DNA of 64,000 nt from Deinococcus taeanensis. Its GTDB lineage: Bacteria > Deinococcota > Deinococci > Deinococcales > Deinococcaceae. Of the stretch, positions 7,452 through 16,042 are shown in pieces; the stretch's first letter is position 1; the number at the start of each line of letters is the position of its first letter. The stretch covers positions 186,001 through 250,000 of the forward strand of contig NZ_CP083458.1 in the NCBI RefSeq assembly GCF_020229735.1. The letters run 5' to 3'. The notes beneath the pieces were generated by a model, which saw only the letters and a program-made list of their open reading frames with translations, was not told the DNA's origin and did no database searches. Made by a program: the position numbers and the translations under genes.

Positions 7452-8080
7452 CAGTGAAGGTGTACGTTCAGGTCGGCCAGGTCCTGCGTGGCGTCGATCA
7501 GGCGGGCGTTGCGTTCGTCGACGGCCTGCACCCAGTTCCGCGCGGCCTCGGGGGTCCGGCCATGCGCTTCGTGCCGCGCGATCAGGCGGCGCAGGCGCTC
7601 GGGGCCGGGCAGTGTCAGGAACCACACCTCGTCCAGGTGCGAGCGCGCGGCGCGCCAGGGGCCGTCCAGCAGCAGGTAGTTGCCCTCGGTGACGATCAGC
7701 GGGACGTCAGCCGGGACCGGCAGCGCGCTGCCGATGGACGCTTCAAGCTGCCGGTCGAAACGCGGAGCGTACACCAGCGGCTCGTCACGCCGCCGCAGGC
7801 GCGCGAGCAGCGCTGCGAAGCCCAGGGCGTCGAAGGTGTCGGGCGCGCCCTTGCGGTCCTGCTTGCCCAGGCGCCGGAGTTCCTCGTTCGCCAGGTGAAA
7901 CCCGTCCATGGGCACGAGCGCCGCGTCCCCACGCAGCGCCTCGACCAGTGCCGCCGCGAGCGTTGACTTTCCGGCTCCGGGGCTGCCAGTGATGCCCAGG
8001 AGCCGGCGTTCCCCTGGGGTCACCAGCCGCCGGGCGCGGATCGTGAGGTCCTCCAGGGTGGCGTGCACGACGTCCGGCAT
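7451..8080 (-). CDS. P-loop nucleoside/nucleotide kinase family protein (uridine kinase/phosphoribulokinase-like)
   Basis: A 209-residue soluble kinase. The Walker A motif GITGSPGAGKST is near residues 29-40. It is followed by VPMDGFHLANEEL (an Asp-Gly-Phe-His motif characteristic of YggC/FrcK-like kinases of the uridine-kinase superfamily), a YAPRFDR motif and VTEGNYLLL. The C-terminal half carries the lid-region Arg cluster. Members phosphorylate nucleosides or sugars, and the substrate cannot be told from sequence. It starts at MPDVV, two bases after the pseudogenised acyl-CoA dehydrogenase, so it was the second cistron of that transcript. Its stop codon abuts the 203-bp palindrome, so that structure would be the first thing in its 3' UTR. 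Confidence 0.85.
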   Translation of the reverse strand: MPDVVHATLEDLTIRARRLVTPGERRLLGITGSPGAGKSTLAAALVEALRGDAALVPMDGFHLANEELRRLGKQDRKGAPDTFDALGFAALLARLRRRDEPLVYAPRFDRQLEASIGSALPVPADVPLIVTEGNYLLLDGPWRAARSHLDEVWFLTLPGPERLRRLIARHEAHGRTPEAARNWVQAVDERNARLIDATQDLADLNVHLH

Positions 8081-8082
8081 GT

Positions 8083-9232
8083 TCAGGGTCCTGCGGCGTC
8101 CGGAGTGGCCGCGTTCAGCAGGGCGGCGCCGTACGCCTGGTACGCGCTGTCCTCGCCGGGAGGGTGGGTCAGGCCGGCCCGGGCGTCCCGCAGCAGGCGT
8201 TCCAGCGGCAGCGTGGCGGTCAGGGCGGCGCCGCCTGCCGTACGGACGGCGAGGTCCGTGGTGCTCACGGCGGCGTTGGTGCAGGCTGCTTTTGCGGCGC
8301 CGATCAGGGGGACGGCCGCGGCGCCCGGCTCGGCGTCCCAGGCGCGCGCGGCGCGGCGCAGCAGTGCCTGCGCGCCCAGCAGTTCGGCGCCGATGCGGCC
8401 GACGTTCTCCTGCACGCGGCCCAGGGTGGCGATCGGCGCGCCCAGCGCGGTGGGGACGCGCTCGTGGGCGTAGGTGACCAGCGCGTCGAGCGCCGCGAAG
8501 CCCACGCCGAGGTACGTGCCGGCCACCGCCGTCCAGAACCAGGCGCTGCTGGCCGGGTGTGCCGGGGCCGGCGGGGCGTGCAGGCGCGCGGGTGAACACC
8601 ACGTCGTGACTGCCGCTGCCGCGCAGGGCGTGCGCGCCCACCCAGGTCGGCTCGATGCTCACGCCCGGGCCGTGCATGTCCACGAGGTACCGTGCGACGC
8701 GGCCGTCCGGCGTGGCGGCGGTCACGATGGCCCAGCGCAGCGCGCGTGACCCGGTACTCCAGGTTTTGCGGCCCGTGACCAGCCACTCGCTGCTCTCGAA
8801 GCCGGTGCCGTCCGGCTCGGCAACGGTGCGGGGCAGACCGCCGCGCGACGGACTGCCGAGTTCCGGTTCGCTGGCCAGGGCATTCAGGAGTTCGCCGCGC
8901 ACTCCGGCCTGCGCGAGCGCCGCGAGGAGAGGTTCGGGCAGGGTGCGGCCCTGGAAGCTGGCGCCGGTCACGTGGCCGTGCATGGCGAGCACCAGGGCCA
9001 GCCCGGCGCCTGCGCGGCCGAGCGTGAGCTGCGCCTGCGCGAATCCGGCGAGCGAGGCCCCCAGCCCGCCGCGGTCCTCGGGAAGGGTCAGGCGGCTGTA
9101 CCCGCTGGCGGCCAGGGCGTGGGCGGCGGCCGGGGTGACGTCCTGCGCGGCTTCGCACTCGGCCTGATGGTCACGGACGGCCTGCGCGGCGCGGCCGACC
9201 ACCTGCGCCTGGTCGGGGGTGAGGGTCGTCAT
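8083..9232 (-). pseudogene. Acyl-CoA dehydrogenase-like gene broken by one frameshift
   Basis: Reading from the ATG at 9230-9232, an acyl-CoA dehydrogenase-like protein (N-terminal helical domain, then KTWSTGSRALRWAI and GSHDVVFTRA) proceeds to about 8590. There it loses sense and becomes Arg/Pro-rich. The natural continuation (WFWTAVAGTYLGVGFAALDAL, an AQALLRRAARAWD helix, then to a stop at 8083) lies in a second frame. One surplus base in the G/C-rich stretch 8580-8595 explains both halves, giving roughly 382 residues if repaired. The catalytic pattern is that of the DszC/FMN-dependent or ACAD-like group rather than a Glu-base ACAD. It may be a true pseudogene or an assembly error. Confidence 0.8.
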
Positions 9233-9239
9233 GCCGGGC

Positions 9240-9268
9240 AGCGTAGCCCGCCGGGCGGGGCGGGTCAA
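9240..9268 (-). promoter_or_regulatory. Leaderless promoter of the frameshifted acyl-CoA dehydrogenase-like gene
   Basis: -35 TTGACC (9263-9268), a 17-base spacer, -10 TACGCT (9240-9245), then 7 bases to the ATG. Transcription would start at or next to the A of the start codon, and no Shine-Dalgarno sequence is present. It lies immediately behind the ABC exporter gene stop (9278). Confidence 0.65.
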
Positions 9269-9277
9269 AGGGGCGGT

Positions 9278-11095
9278 TCAGGTGTAGCCGCGGGCCTGCA
9301 GGTCGTACAGCGTGGCGTACCGGCCGTGCTGGGCGAGCAGCGCGTCGTGTGACCCGGCTTCCACGATCTCGCCGCCGCTCAGGACAATGATCTGGTCGGC
9401 GAGGCGCACGGTGGAGAAGCGGTGGGAGACCAGGAGGGTGATGCGGTCGAGGGTCTGTTCGCGCAGCGCCTGGATGGTGTCGAATTCAGCGCGGGCGTCG
9501 AGCGCGGCGGTGGGTTCGTCGAACACGAGCACCGAGGCGTCCCGGAAGTACAGCCGGGCGAGCGCCAGGCGCTGCCACTGCCCGCCGGACAGCTGCCGGC
9601 CGCCCTGGAACAGCCGGCCCAGCGGGGTGTCCAGCCCCTGGGGGAGGGTCTCGATGAACGCCGCGCCGGCCTGGCGGGTGGCGCTCTGCACGGCGCTGGT
9701 GTCGTCCAGGCGGCCGACCTCGGCCAGGGCGACGTTGTCCCGGGCGGTCATCTGGTACTGCCCGAAGTCCTGGAAGATGATGCTCATTTCGCGCTGCACG
9801 CTGCGCGGGCTGAAGCGCGCGGCGTCCAGCCCGTTCAGGAGGATCTGCCCGCCGGTCGGGGCGAACAGCAGTGTCAGGAGTTTCACGATGGTCGTCTTCC
9901 CGGCGCCGTTCTCGCCGACCAGGGCGAGCGCCTCGCCGCGGCGCACCGTGAAGTTCACGCCGCGCAGCACGTCCCGGTCGGTCAGCGGGTACCGGAAGCT
10001 CACGTCCCGGAATTCGATACTCTCGATGCGGCCCTGCCAGGGCTCGCCGGCGTCGAGGTCGCGGGTGGGCAGTTCGAGGAAGGCGTAGAGGTTGCGCATG
10101 TACAGGAGGTTCTGGTAGATCGCGGAAAAGCCGTTCAGGAGGCTCGAGACGGTGCCCTGCACCTGCGTGATGCCCAGCACGAAGACACTGAAGTCTCCGA
10201 CGCTGATCTGCCCGCCCGCGGCGCGGCGCAGGATCAGGGCGCTGGCCAGGCCGATCAGCAGGGCGCTGAGCAGCCCGGCGGCGAAGCCCCACGCGGAGCG
10301 GCGGCGCACGAGGGTGACAAGCTGCGTGCGGAAGCCCAGGTAGTAGGTGCGCCAGCGGTCCATCAGGTACCCTTCAAAACCGAACAGCCGCACTTCCTTG
10401 ACCAGGGTGTCGGAGGTCAGGAGGCTGCCGAGGTAGTTCTGCACGCGGGCGTCGTGCGTCTGGCGGCGCAGCATGCGGTAGCCTTCCACACCGAAGCGGT
10501 TGCTGACGATCACGCCGGGTACGCTGGCGAGAATCACGAGGGGCAGCACCCAGGGGCCCAGCGTGGTCATCAGGGCGCCCACCGAGCCGAGGGTCACGGC
10601 TGCGCCGGCGAGCGTCACGAGCTGCGTGGCGACGCCCAGCGGGCGCGACCCGACCTCCCGCCACGCCTGCTGCAGCCGGTCGTAGGTGTCGGCGTTCTCG
10701 AACGCTTCGACGCTCAGGGTGGAGGCCTTGCCGAGAATGCGGCGGCTCACCGCGTGCTGAAGGCTGTCGCCGAGCAGCTGCTGCGCGGCGTTCTGCACGG
10801 TACTGATCAGGTTGCCCAGGACCACGAGGCCCACCTGCACGGCCAGCAGGGTCAGCAGGGCGCGGTAGGTGACGTTGCCCTGGGCGGCGCGCGCCACCTC
10901 GTCAAGCAGGAGCTTGCCGACGTACAGGTTCGCGGCGGGCAGGGCGCTGGCGGCCAGGCTGGTCAGCCCGTACGTGGCGCTGTGGGTGGGGCTGGCGTGC
11001 CAGACCAGCGACAGTGTGGCGCGCAGGTCCCGCAGGCGCTCACGCAGGGTCAGGGTCTCATCTGGCTGGGGTACGGAGTGGGGCGCGGGAAACAT
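9278..11095 (-). CDS. ABC transporter, fused permease and ATP-binding (MsbA-like exporter half)
   Basis: A 605-residue half-transporter expected to dimerise in the inner membrane. The N-terminal ~330 residues hold the type-IV exporter membrane domain (about six helices, among them the ALLTLLAVQVGLVVLGNL and LLSALLIGLASALIL segments). The C-terminal ATPase has Walker A GENGAGKTT, Q-loop IIFQDFGQY, signature LSGGQWQRLALAR, Walker B VLVFDEPTAALD and the switch His in LLVSHRFSTVR. The substrate is unknown; multidrug, lipid or peptide export are all possible. The start is uncertain: I used the Met of MFPAPHS, and an ATG 21 bases upstream is an alternative. No partner half-gene is adjacent. Confidence 0.9.
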   Translation of the reverse strand: MFPAPHSVPQPDETLTLRERLRDLRATLSLVWHASPTHSATYGLTSLAASALPAANLYVGKLLLDEVARAAQGNVTYRALLTLLAVQVGLVVLGNLISTVQNAAQQLLGDSLQHAVSRRILGKASTLSVEAFENADTYDRLQQAWREVGSRPLGVATQLVTLAGAAVTLGSVGALMTTLGPWVLPLVILASVPGVIVSNRFGVEGYRMLRRQTHDARVQNYLGSLLTSDTLVKEVRLFGFEGYLMDRWRTYYLGFRTQLVTLVRRRSAWGFAAGLLSALLIGLASALILRRAAGGQISVGDFSVFVLGITQVQGTVSSLLNGFSAIYQNLLYMRNLYAFLELPTRDLDAGEPWQGRIESIEFRDVSFRYPLTDRDVLRGVNFTVRRGEALALVGENGAGKTTIVKLLTLLFAPTGGQILLNGLDAARFSPRSVQREMSIIFQDFGQYQMTARDNVALAEVGRLDDTSAVQSATRQAGAAFIETLPQGLDTPLGRLFQGGRQLSGGQWQRLALARLYFRDASVLVFDEPTAALDARAEFDTIQALREQTLDRITLLVSHRFSTVRLADQIIVLSGGEIVEAGSHDALLAQHGRYATLYDLQARGYT

Positions 11096-11160
11096 CTGAG
11101 CCCCAGCATGAGGCATGGGTCCGCTGGTGACCGTGAGGCGCGCAGTGTGGGCGGCGTCGC

Positions 11161-11189
11161 TGGGCAAGGGGGCGGCGAGCGGCTAGGCT
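11161..11189 (+). promoter_or_regulatory. Promoter of the rsgA micro-ORF transcript
   Basis: -35-like TGGGCA (11161-11166), a 17-base spacer and -10 TAGGCT (11184-11189). The first ATG follows only 7 bases later, so the transcript is predicted to be leaderless. Confidence 0.55.
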
Positions 11190-11196
11190 GGGCCGG

Positions 11197-11256
11197 ATGC
11201 TGCGCTGCGCTGAAGGTGCCCTGAACGTCCGTGACTGCTGCCGGGGGCGGCAGTGA
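11197..11256 (+). CDS. Leaderless 19-residue micro-ORF overlapping the rsgA start
   Basis: An ATG 7 bases after the TAGGCT -10 box opens a 19-codon frame, beginning MLRCAEGALNV and ending in CCRGRQ. Its TGA stop overlaps the GTG start of rsgA in a GTGA junction. No ribosome binding site precedes the ATG, as expected for a leaderless message. If translated, ribosomes finishing this ORF would be delivered onto the rsgA start, so it is a candidate coupling or leader peptide. The evidence is positional only; the peptide has no recognised family. Confidence 0.5.
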   Translation: MLRCAEGALNVRDCCRGRQ

Positions 11257-12248
11257 GCGCCCTGAACCTGACCGAGGTGGGCTGGACGCCGGCTTTCGAG
11301 GCGGCGGCGGCGCTGGTCCGGGCAGCTTCGCCGGACCTGTCCCTGCTGCCGGCCCGGGTGGCGGGCGTCGGCCGCAACACCGCGACCCTCTGGACGGAGG
11401 GTGGCCCGCAGGAGGCGGTGTTCGCCGGAGCGCTGCGCCAGTCGGAGCTGTCCCCGGTGATCGGCGACTGGGTGCTGGCCGAGGTGGTTCCGGCCGGGTC
11501 GGCGCAGGGGGCGCCGCTGCGGGTGCACGCGGTGCTGCCGCGGCGCACGGCGTTCACGCGGGCGGTGCAGGGGGGCGCGCAGGTGCTCAGCGCGAACGTG
11601 GACGTGGTGATGGTGATGACCGCCCCGGACGGGGACGTTGATCACGCGCGGCTGCGGCGGTACCTGGAGGCGGTGCAGGCCGGCGGGGCGCGGGCGGCGC
11701 TGCTGCTGAACAAGGTGGACCTGTCGCGGAACGTGTCGGGCGTGCTGGCGGACCTGCGGGCGCTGGATCCGGCGGTGCCGGTCCTGGACCTGTCGGCGCG
11801 GTCGGGGCAGGGGGTCGCGGAGGTTCGCGCTCTGATTGGCCCTGGAGAGACGGCGGCCCTGATCGGCTCGTCGGGCATGGGCAAGAGCACCCTGACGAAC
11901 GCCCTGCTGGGGCGCGAGGTGGCCCTGACCGGTGAGGTGGGGGCCACGCGGGAGGGGCGGCACACGACGACCGCCCGGACGCTCTACCGCCTGCCGGGGG
12001 GCGGGGTGCTCGTAGACAACCCGGGCCTGCGGGACATTGAGGTCTGGCGCGGGGACGACCCGGCGGGGTTTGAGGATGTGGAGGCGTTTGCGGCAGAGTG
12101 CCGGTTCCGGAAGTGCACGCATTCAGGCGAGCCGGGCTGCGCGGTGGAGCGGGCCGTGGCGCGGGGGCAGTTGAGCCGGGAACGGGTGGAGGCCTTTCGT
12201 GCGGCGCACGGGGAGAAACCGGTCCGGCGGCGCCGCCGGGATTCCTGA
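11253..12248 (+). CDS. rsgA: Ribosome small subunit-dependent GTPase A
   Basis: A 331-residue circularly permuted GTPase that helps mature the 30S subunit. Order of parts: an N-terminal OB-fold region; the G4 motif NKVD; the G5-like LDLSARSGQG; then G1 GSSGMGKST; the threonine-containing switch region GRHTTTA; G3 DNPGLRDI; and a C-terminal zinc motif CRFRKCTHSGEPGC. Length is within the family range. The start is the GTG at 11253 (gtgagcgcc) with a G-rich site upstream, and overlaps the stop of the leaderless micro-ORF. It is divergent from the ABC exporter. Confidence 0.95.
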   Translation: MSALNLTEVGWTPAFEAAAALVRAASPDLSLLPARVAGVGRNTATLWTEGGPQEAVFAGALRQSELSPVIGDWVLAEVVPAGSAQGAPLRVHAVLPRRTAFTRAVQGGAQVLSANVDVVMVMTAPDGDVDHARLRRYLEAVQAGGARAALLLNKVDLSRNVSGVLADLRALDPAVPVLDLSARSGQGVAEVRALIGPGETAALIGSSGMGKSTLTNALLGREVALTGEVGATREGRHTTTARTLYRLPGGGVLVDNPGLRDIEVWRGDDPAGFEDVEAFAAECRFRKCTHSGEPGCAVERAVARGQLSRERVEAFRAAHGEKPVRRRRRDS

Positions 12249-12533
12249 GAATTGTGAGAAAATGACAAAAGTCGTCAGGACTGCCGCAGAGTGTCCCGAA
12301 TATACAGACAGGATTTTTGTGCTTTGTCACACTATTTCAGCCTGCTTCGTCCTCAGCTCAGTCTCAGAAATCGCCTCTTCATCTTTGGTCTCTCATCTTT
12401 CCGGCCCACCCACCTGCCTATCATCTCCGAGGTTCCCTACAACCTACCCGGTGCACGCGACAGTCCCGGCCGTGGCGTCACGCCCCGCGCCGCCCTGCAC
12501 CTCACTCCCCCAGGAACCACCCGGAGGTCCGCC
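12249..12533. other. Relatively AT-rich leader/promoter region before the subtilase gene
   Basis: A 285-base gap whose first half is distinctly less G/C-rich than its surroundings. It contains a TTGTCA -35-like element near 12325 but no convincing -10 at standard spacing. A GGAGGT site lies just before the subtilase ATG. I see no repeat or RNA structure that I would name. Confidence 0.4.
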
Positions 12534-13733
<1,200 letters not shown>

Positions 13734-13788
13734 GCCTCACCCGGGCGGCCGCAGCGGCAGGTACCGCCCGGACCACCCCCCCTTCAGC

Positions 13789-13825
13789 GCTGGAGGCCCA
13801 CCGGGAACACCGGTGGGCCTCCAGC
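13789..13825. terminator. Bidirectional hairpin terminator between the protease and csoR genes
   Basis: A perfect 16-base stem (13789-13804 with 13810-13825) around the loop GAACA. It lies between convergent genes and could stop both. There is no strong U-tract. Confidence 0.75.
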
Positions 13826-13886
13826 GGCTCGGCTTCCGGAATCTGCCCTGCGCTCCGGTCGGTGTCGTGCATGGCCCGGCCGGGCT

Positions 13887-14186
13887 TCAGGTATACTTGA
13901 GCGCCTCCATGAGCTCCTCGACGATCTCGTGGCTGTCACCCCGGGTGGAGGCGGTCGCCACGTGCGCTTCCAGGTGCCCGCGCAGCACCACCTCGCCCGC
14001 ACCGCCCAGGGCGCCCTGCACGGCCTTGAGCTGCCGCAGAACGTCCACGCAGTACACGTCCGGGTCTTCGAGCATGCGCACGATGGAATCCAGGTGCCCG
14101 CGCGCGATGTTCAGTCGCCGGGCGGCGCGCTTGCGGGCGTCTTCCGGCATGCACAGGTGGGTGGGCGGGTGACAGGCGCGGGTCAT
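13887..14186 (-). CDS. csoR: CsoR-family copper-sensing repressor
   Basis: A 99-residue all-helical metal sensor of the CsoR/RcnR (DUF156) family. The metal ligand set reads Cys (in YCVDVLRQL), His (VLRGH) and a second His four residues later (LEAH), i.e. Cys-His-His. This is the pattern of Thermus thermophilus CsoR rather than the Cys-His-Cys of Mycobacterium. An additional N-terminal CHPPTHLC motif may also bind metal. It starts at MTRACHPP, one base after the copZ stop, so it is the second gene of a copZ-csoR operon. It is expected to repress that operon by binding the G/C palindrome in the promoter spacer and to leave DNA when Cu(I) binds. No copA is present in the window. Confidence 0.93.
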   Translation of the reverse strand: MTRACHPPTHLCMPEDARKRAARRLNIARGHLDSIVRMLEDPDVYCVDVLRQLKAVQGALGGAGEVVLRGHLEAHVATASTRGDSHEIVEELMEALKYT

Positions 14187-14187
14187 G

Positions 14188-14391
14188 TCAGGCCTGGACC
14201 TGAGCGCCGTACCCTTCCTCAGTGACCGCGGCAATCAGCGCCTGCGCCTCGGCATTGCCAGTCACCGTGGCGCGGCCCGCCTCGCGGTTCACGTGGACAT
14301 CCTCTACGCCGGGCACCTGTTTCAACGCGGACTGAACGGCTTTTTCGCAGTGGCCGCAGGTCATGCCGGTAATGGTCAGTTCGGTGGTCAT
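14188..14391 (-). CDS. copZ: Copper chaperone, heavy-metal-associated domain
   Basis: A 67-residue single HMA domain with the Cu(I)-binding loop GMTCGHC at residues 9-15 and the ferredoxin-like beta-alpha-beta pattern to the end. It delivers Cu(I) to an efflux ATPase or to CsoR. The ATG at 14389-14391 is only 6 bases from the -10 box, so the message is leaderless and begins at this codon. It is the first gene of the copZ-csoR operon. Confidence 0.95.
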   Translation of the reverse strand: MTTELTITGMTCGHCEKAVQSALKQVPGVEDVHVNREAGRATVTGNAEAQALIAAVTEEGYGAQVQA

Positions 14392-14397
14392 GCCTGA

Positions 14398-14426
14398 ATG
14401 GTAGGCCCCCCCGGGGGGGATGTCAA
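14398..14426 (-). promoter_or_regulatory. Leaderless copZ promoter with CsoR operator in the spacer
   Basis: -35 TTGACA (14421-14426), exactly 17 bases, -10 TACCAT (14398-14403), then 6 bases to the copZ ATG. The spacer holds seven C followed by seven G (14406-14419 on the plus strand), a 14-base palindrome. CsoR/RcnR-family operators are G/C-tract pseudopalindromes, so this is the expected place for CsoR to occlude RNA polymerase. Confidence 0.8.
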
Positions 14427-14471
14427 CGAAGAACCTGACAGTGCGACCTGCCCCGGCAGGAGACGTCGGCC

Positions 14472-14495
14472 CCGCTGAGGCGACGGCCTCAGCGG
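14472..14495. terminator. Hairpin, 10-bp perfect stem
   Basis: CCGCTGAGGC pairs with GCCTCAGCGG around the loop GACG. It lies in the 327-base gap between copZ and narK. No gene is close enough to assign it to, so it may be an independent terminator or insulator. The rest of that gap shows nothing I can name. Confidence 0.5.
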
Positions 14496-14663
14496 AGCCT
14501 GCTCACGCGCTTCCCTGCTTACCGGCACGGCGTGCCACAGGGTGAAAGACAGCCTGGGCAGCTCCACAGGGTTAGCACAGCGCCGCTCCCCCGAACCGGG
14601 CAGACCCCCGGGGGAGGATCCTTCGCCTGGATGGCAGCCGGGCCTGTCCAGCACTGGCGCCCC

Positions 14664-14714
14664 ACCAGGAAGCCGCCCGCCGGGCTGGACTACCCCGGCG
14701 GGCGGCTCCCTGGT
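14664..14714 (-). terminator. Terminator hairpin after narK
   Basis: Arms 14664-14684 and 14694-14714 match at 20 of 21 positions, with a 9-base loop. It begins 5 bases past the narK stop, as expected for an intrinsic terminator of the nitrate transcript. There is no U-run, common in very G/C-rich genomes. Confidence 0.75.
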
Positions 14715-14718
14715 CGGC

Positions 14719-15942
14719 TCAGGCGTAGGAGGGAGCGCGGCCCAGCACCTTCAGGCGCACCATGTTCGCCACGAAAACCACCCCGCTCAGTGCCGTCAGG
14801 GCGAACAGCGTCACAAAGGCCGCCTGCGCGCCCAGCGTGGGTTTCAGCGCGGTAAACAGCAGCGGCAGGAAAAAGCCGCCCAGGCCGCCCAGCAGACCCA
14901 CCAGGCCGCCCACAACCCCCATCTGGCCAGGGTTCCACTGCGCCACCAGGGTGTAGGTACTGGCCTTCCCAATGCCCATGCCCACGCCCACCACGGTGGT
15001 CAGGAGCATGAACGGCGTCATGGGTACGTCGCGGAGCAGAGGCAGCAGACCGGCAAGCATCAGCCCGAACGACGCGGTGGTGACGCCGCGCGGCCCGAAC
15101 CGGTCACTCAGGTACCCGCCCAGAGGGCGCAGCAGACTCGCCGGAAAGATGAACAGCGCCGTGAGCAGCCCCGCCTGGGCCAGCGGCGCGCCGTAGTGAT
15201 CCACGTAGTATTTCGGCAGGAACAGGCTGTAGGCGACGTACGCGCCGAAGAACACCACGTAGTACAGGCCGAACCGCCACACCTGCGCGCGGCGCAGGGG
15301 ACGCAGCCAGTCACCCAGCGGGCGCGCCGCGGGCCGCGGCGCGTCCGGCGGCGTGAACCGGGCGGTCAGGGCGGCGCACGCAAGCAGCAGCAGCCCGAAC
15401 ACGAACGGCACGAAGTGCCACCCCCCGGGAATCAGCAGGCCGGCCGGGACCAGGGTGATCATGAGCGGCGCGAGAAGTTTCGTGAGGCTCGCCCCGGCGT
15501 TCCCCGCCCCGAAGGTCCCGAGCGCGAGGCCCTGCCGGGCGGTGGGCACCCACTGCGCGATCCACGCGTTGCCCACCGCGAAGCTCGCGCCGGCCAGGCC
15601 CACGCCCAGCGCCAGGGTGAGCAGCGTGCGGTACCCGTCGGCCCACGCGAGCGCCAGGGAGAACGCGGCCGTCAGCAGCAGATTCGCCACGAACACGCGC
15701 TGGCCGCCGTACCGGTCGGCCCAGATGCCGGCCGGGAGGCGCAGCAGGGAGCCGGTGAGGACCGGAATGGCCGTCAGCAGCGTGAACTGCGCGTCACTGA
15801 GGCCCAGGGCCTGCCGGATGGGCAGGGCCACGATGGCGAACATGACCCACACGGCGAACATCAGCGTGAAACCCAGGGTGGCGGCGGTCACGACGCGCCG
15901 GGCGTCGGGACTCAGAGGCGGAACGGCAGTGGGCACAGTCAT
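14719..15942 (-). CDS. narK: Nitrate/nitrite MFS transporter
   Basis: A 407-residue major-facilitator protein with 12 predicted helices. The nitrate signature GTFGAGNAGASLTKLLAP lies in the fifth helix region, and the second signature, rich in glycine (GVVGGLVGLLGGLGGFF), comes late. The cytoplasmic MFS motif WADRYGGQRV follows helix 2 and SDRFGPRGV helix 8. It is placed 100 bases downstream of the assimilatory nitrate reductase and would import nitrate for it, possibly also exporting nitrite. It starts at MTVPTAV with a strong GGAGGTTCCTT site. Confidence 0.93.
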   Translation of the reverse strand: MTVPTAVPPLSPDARRVVTAATLGFTLMFAVWVMFAIVALPIRQALGLSDAQFTLLTAIPVLTGSLLRLPAGIWADRYGGQRVFVANLLLTAAFSLALAWADGYRTLLTLALGVGLAGASFAVGNAWIAQWVPTARQGLALGTFGAGNAGASLTKLLAPLMITLVPAGLLIPGGWHFVPFVFGLLLLACAALTARFTPPDAPRPAARPLGDWLRPLRRAQVWRFGLYYVVFFGAYVAYSLFLPKYYVDHYGAPLAQAGLLTALFIFPASLLRPLGGYLSDRFGPRGVTTASFGLMLAGLLPLLRDVPMTPFMLLTTVVGVGMGIGKASTYTLVAQWNPGQMGVVGGLVGLLGGLGGFFLPLLFTALKPTLGAQAAFVTLFALTALSGVVFVANMVRLKVLGRAPSYA

Positions 15943-16042
15943 AAGGAACCTCCTTCAGAAGGGGGGCGAGCACACGTGGGGTGAGAGGCAGCGTGGAGTC
16001 AGGTGGGCGGGGGCATCCGGTCCTCCAGTGGGCAGCGGCGGG

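Noticed and set aside
14388..14654. An 88-codon frame upstream of copZ that could have been a small gene
   Set aside because: It runs through the copZ promoter, has Pro/Arg/Gly-rich composition, and no start signals.
14188..14720. A copA copper ATPase expected beside copZ-csoR
   Set aside because: None is present within the window on either side; only hairpins and narK follow.
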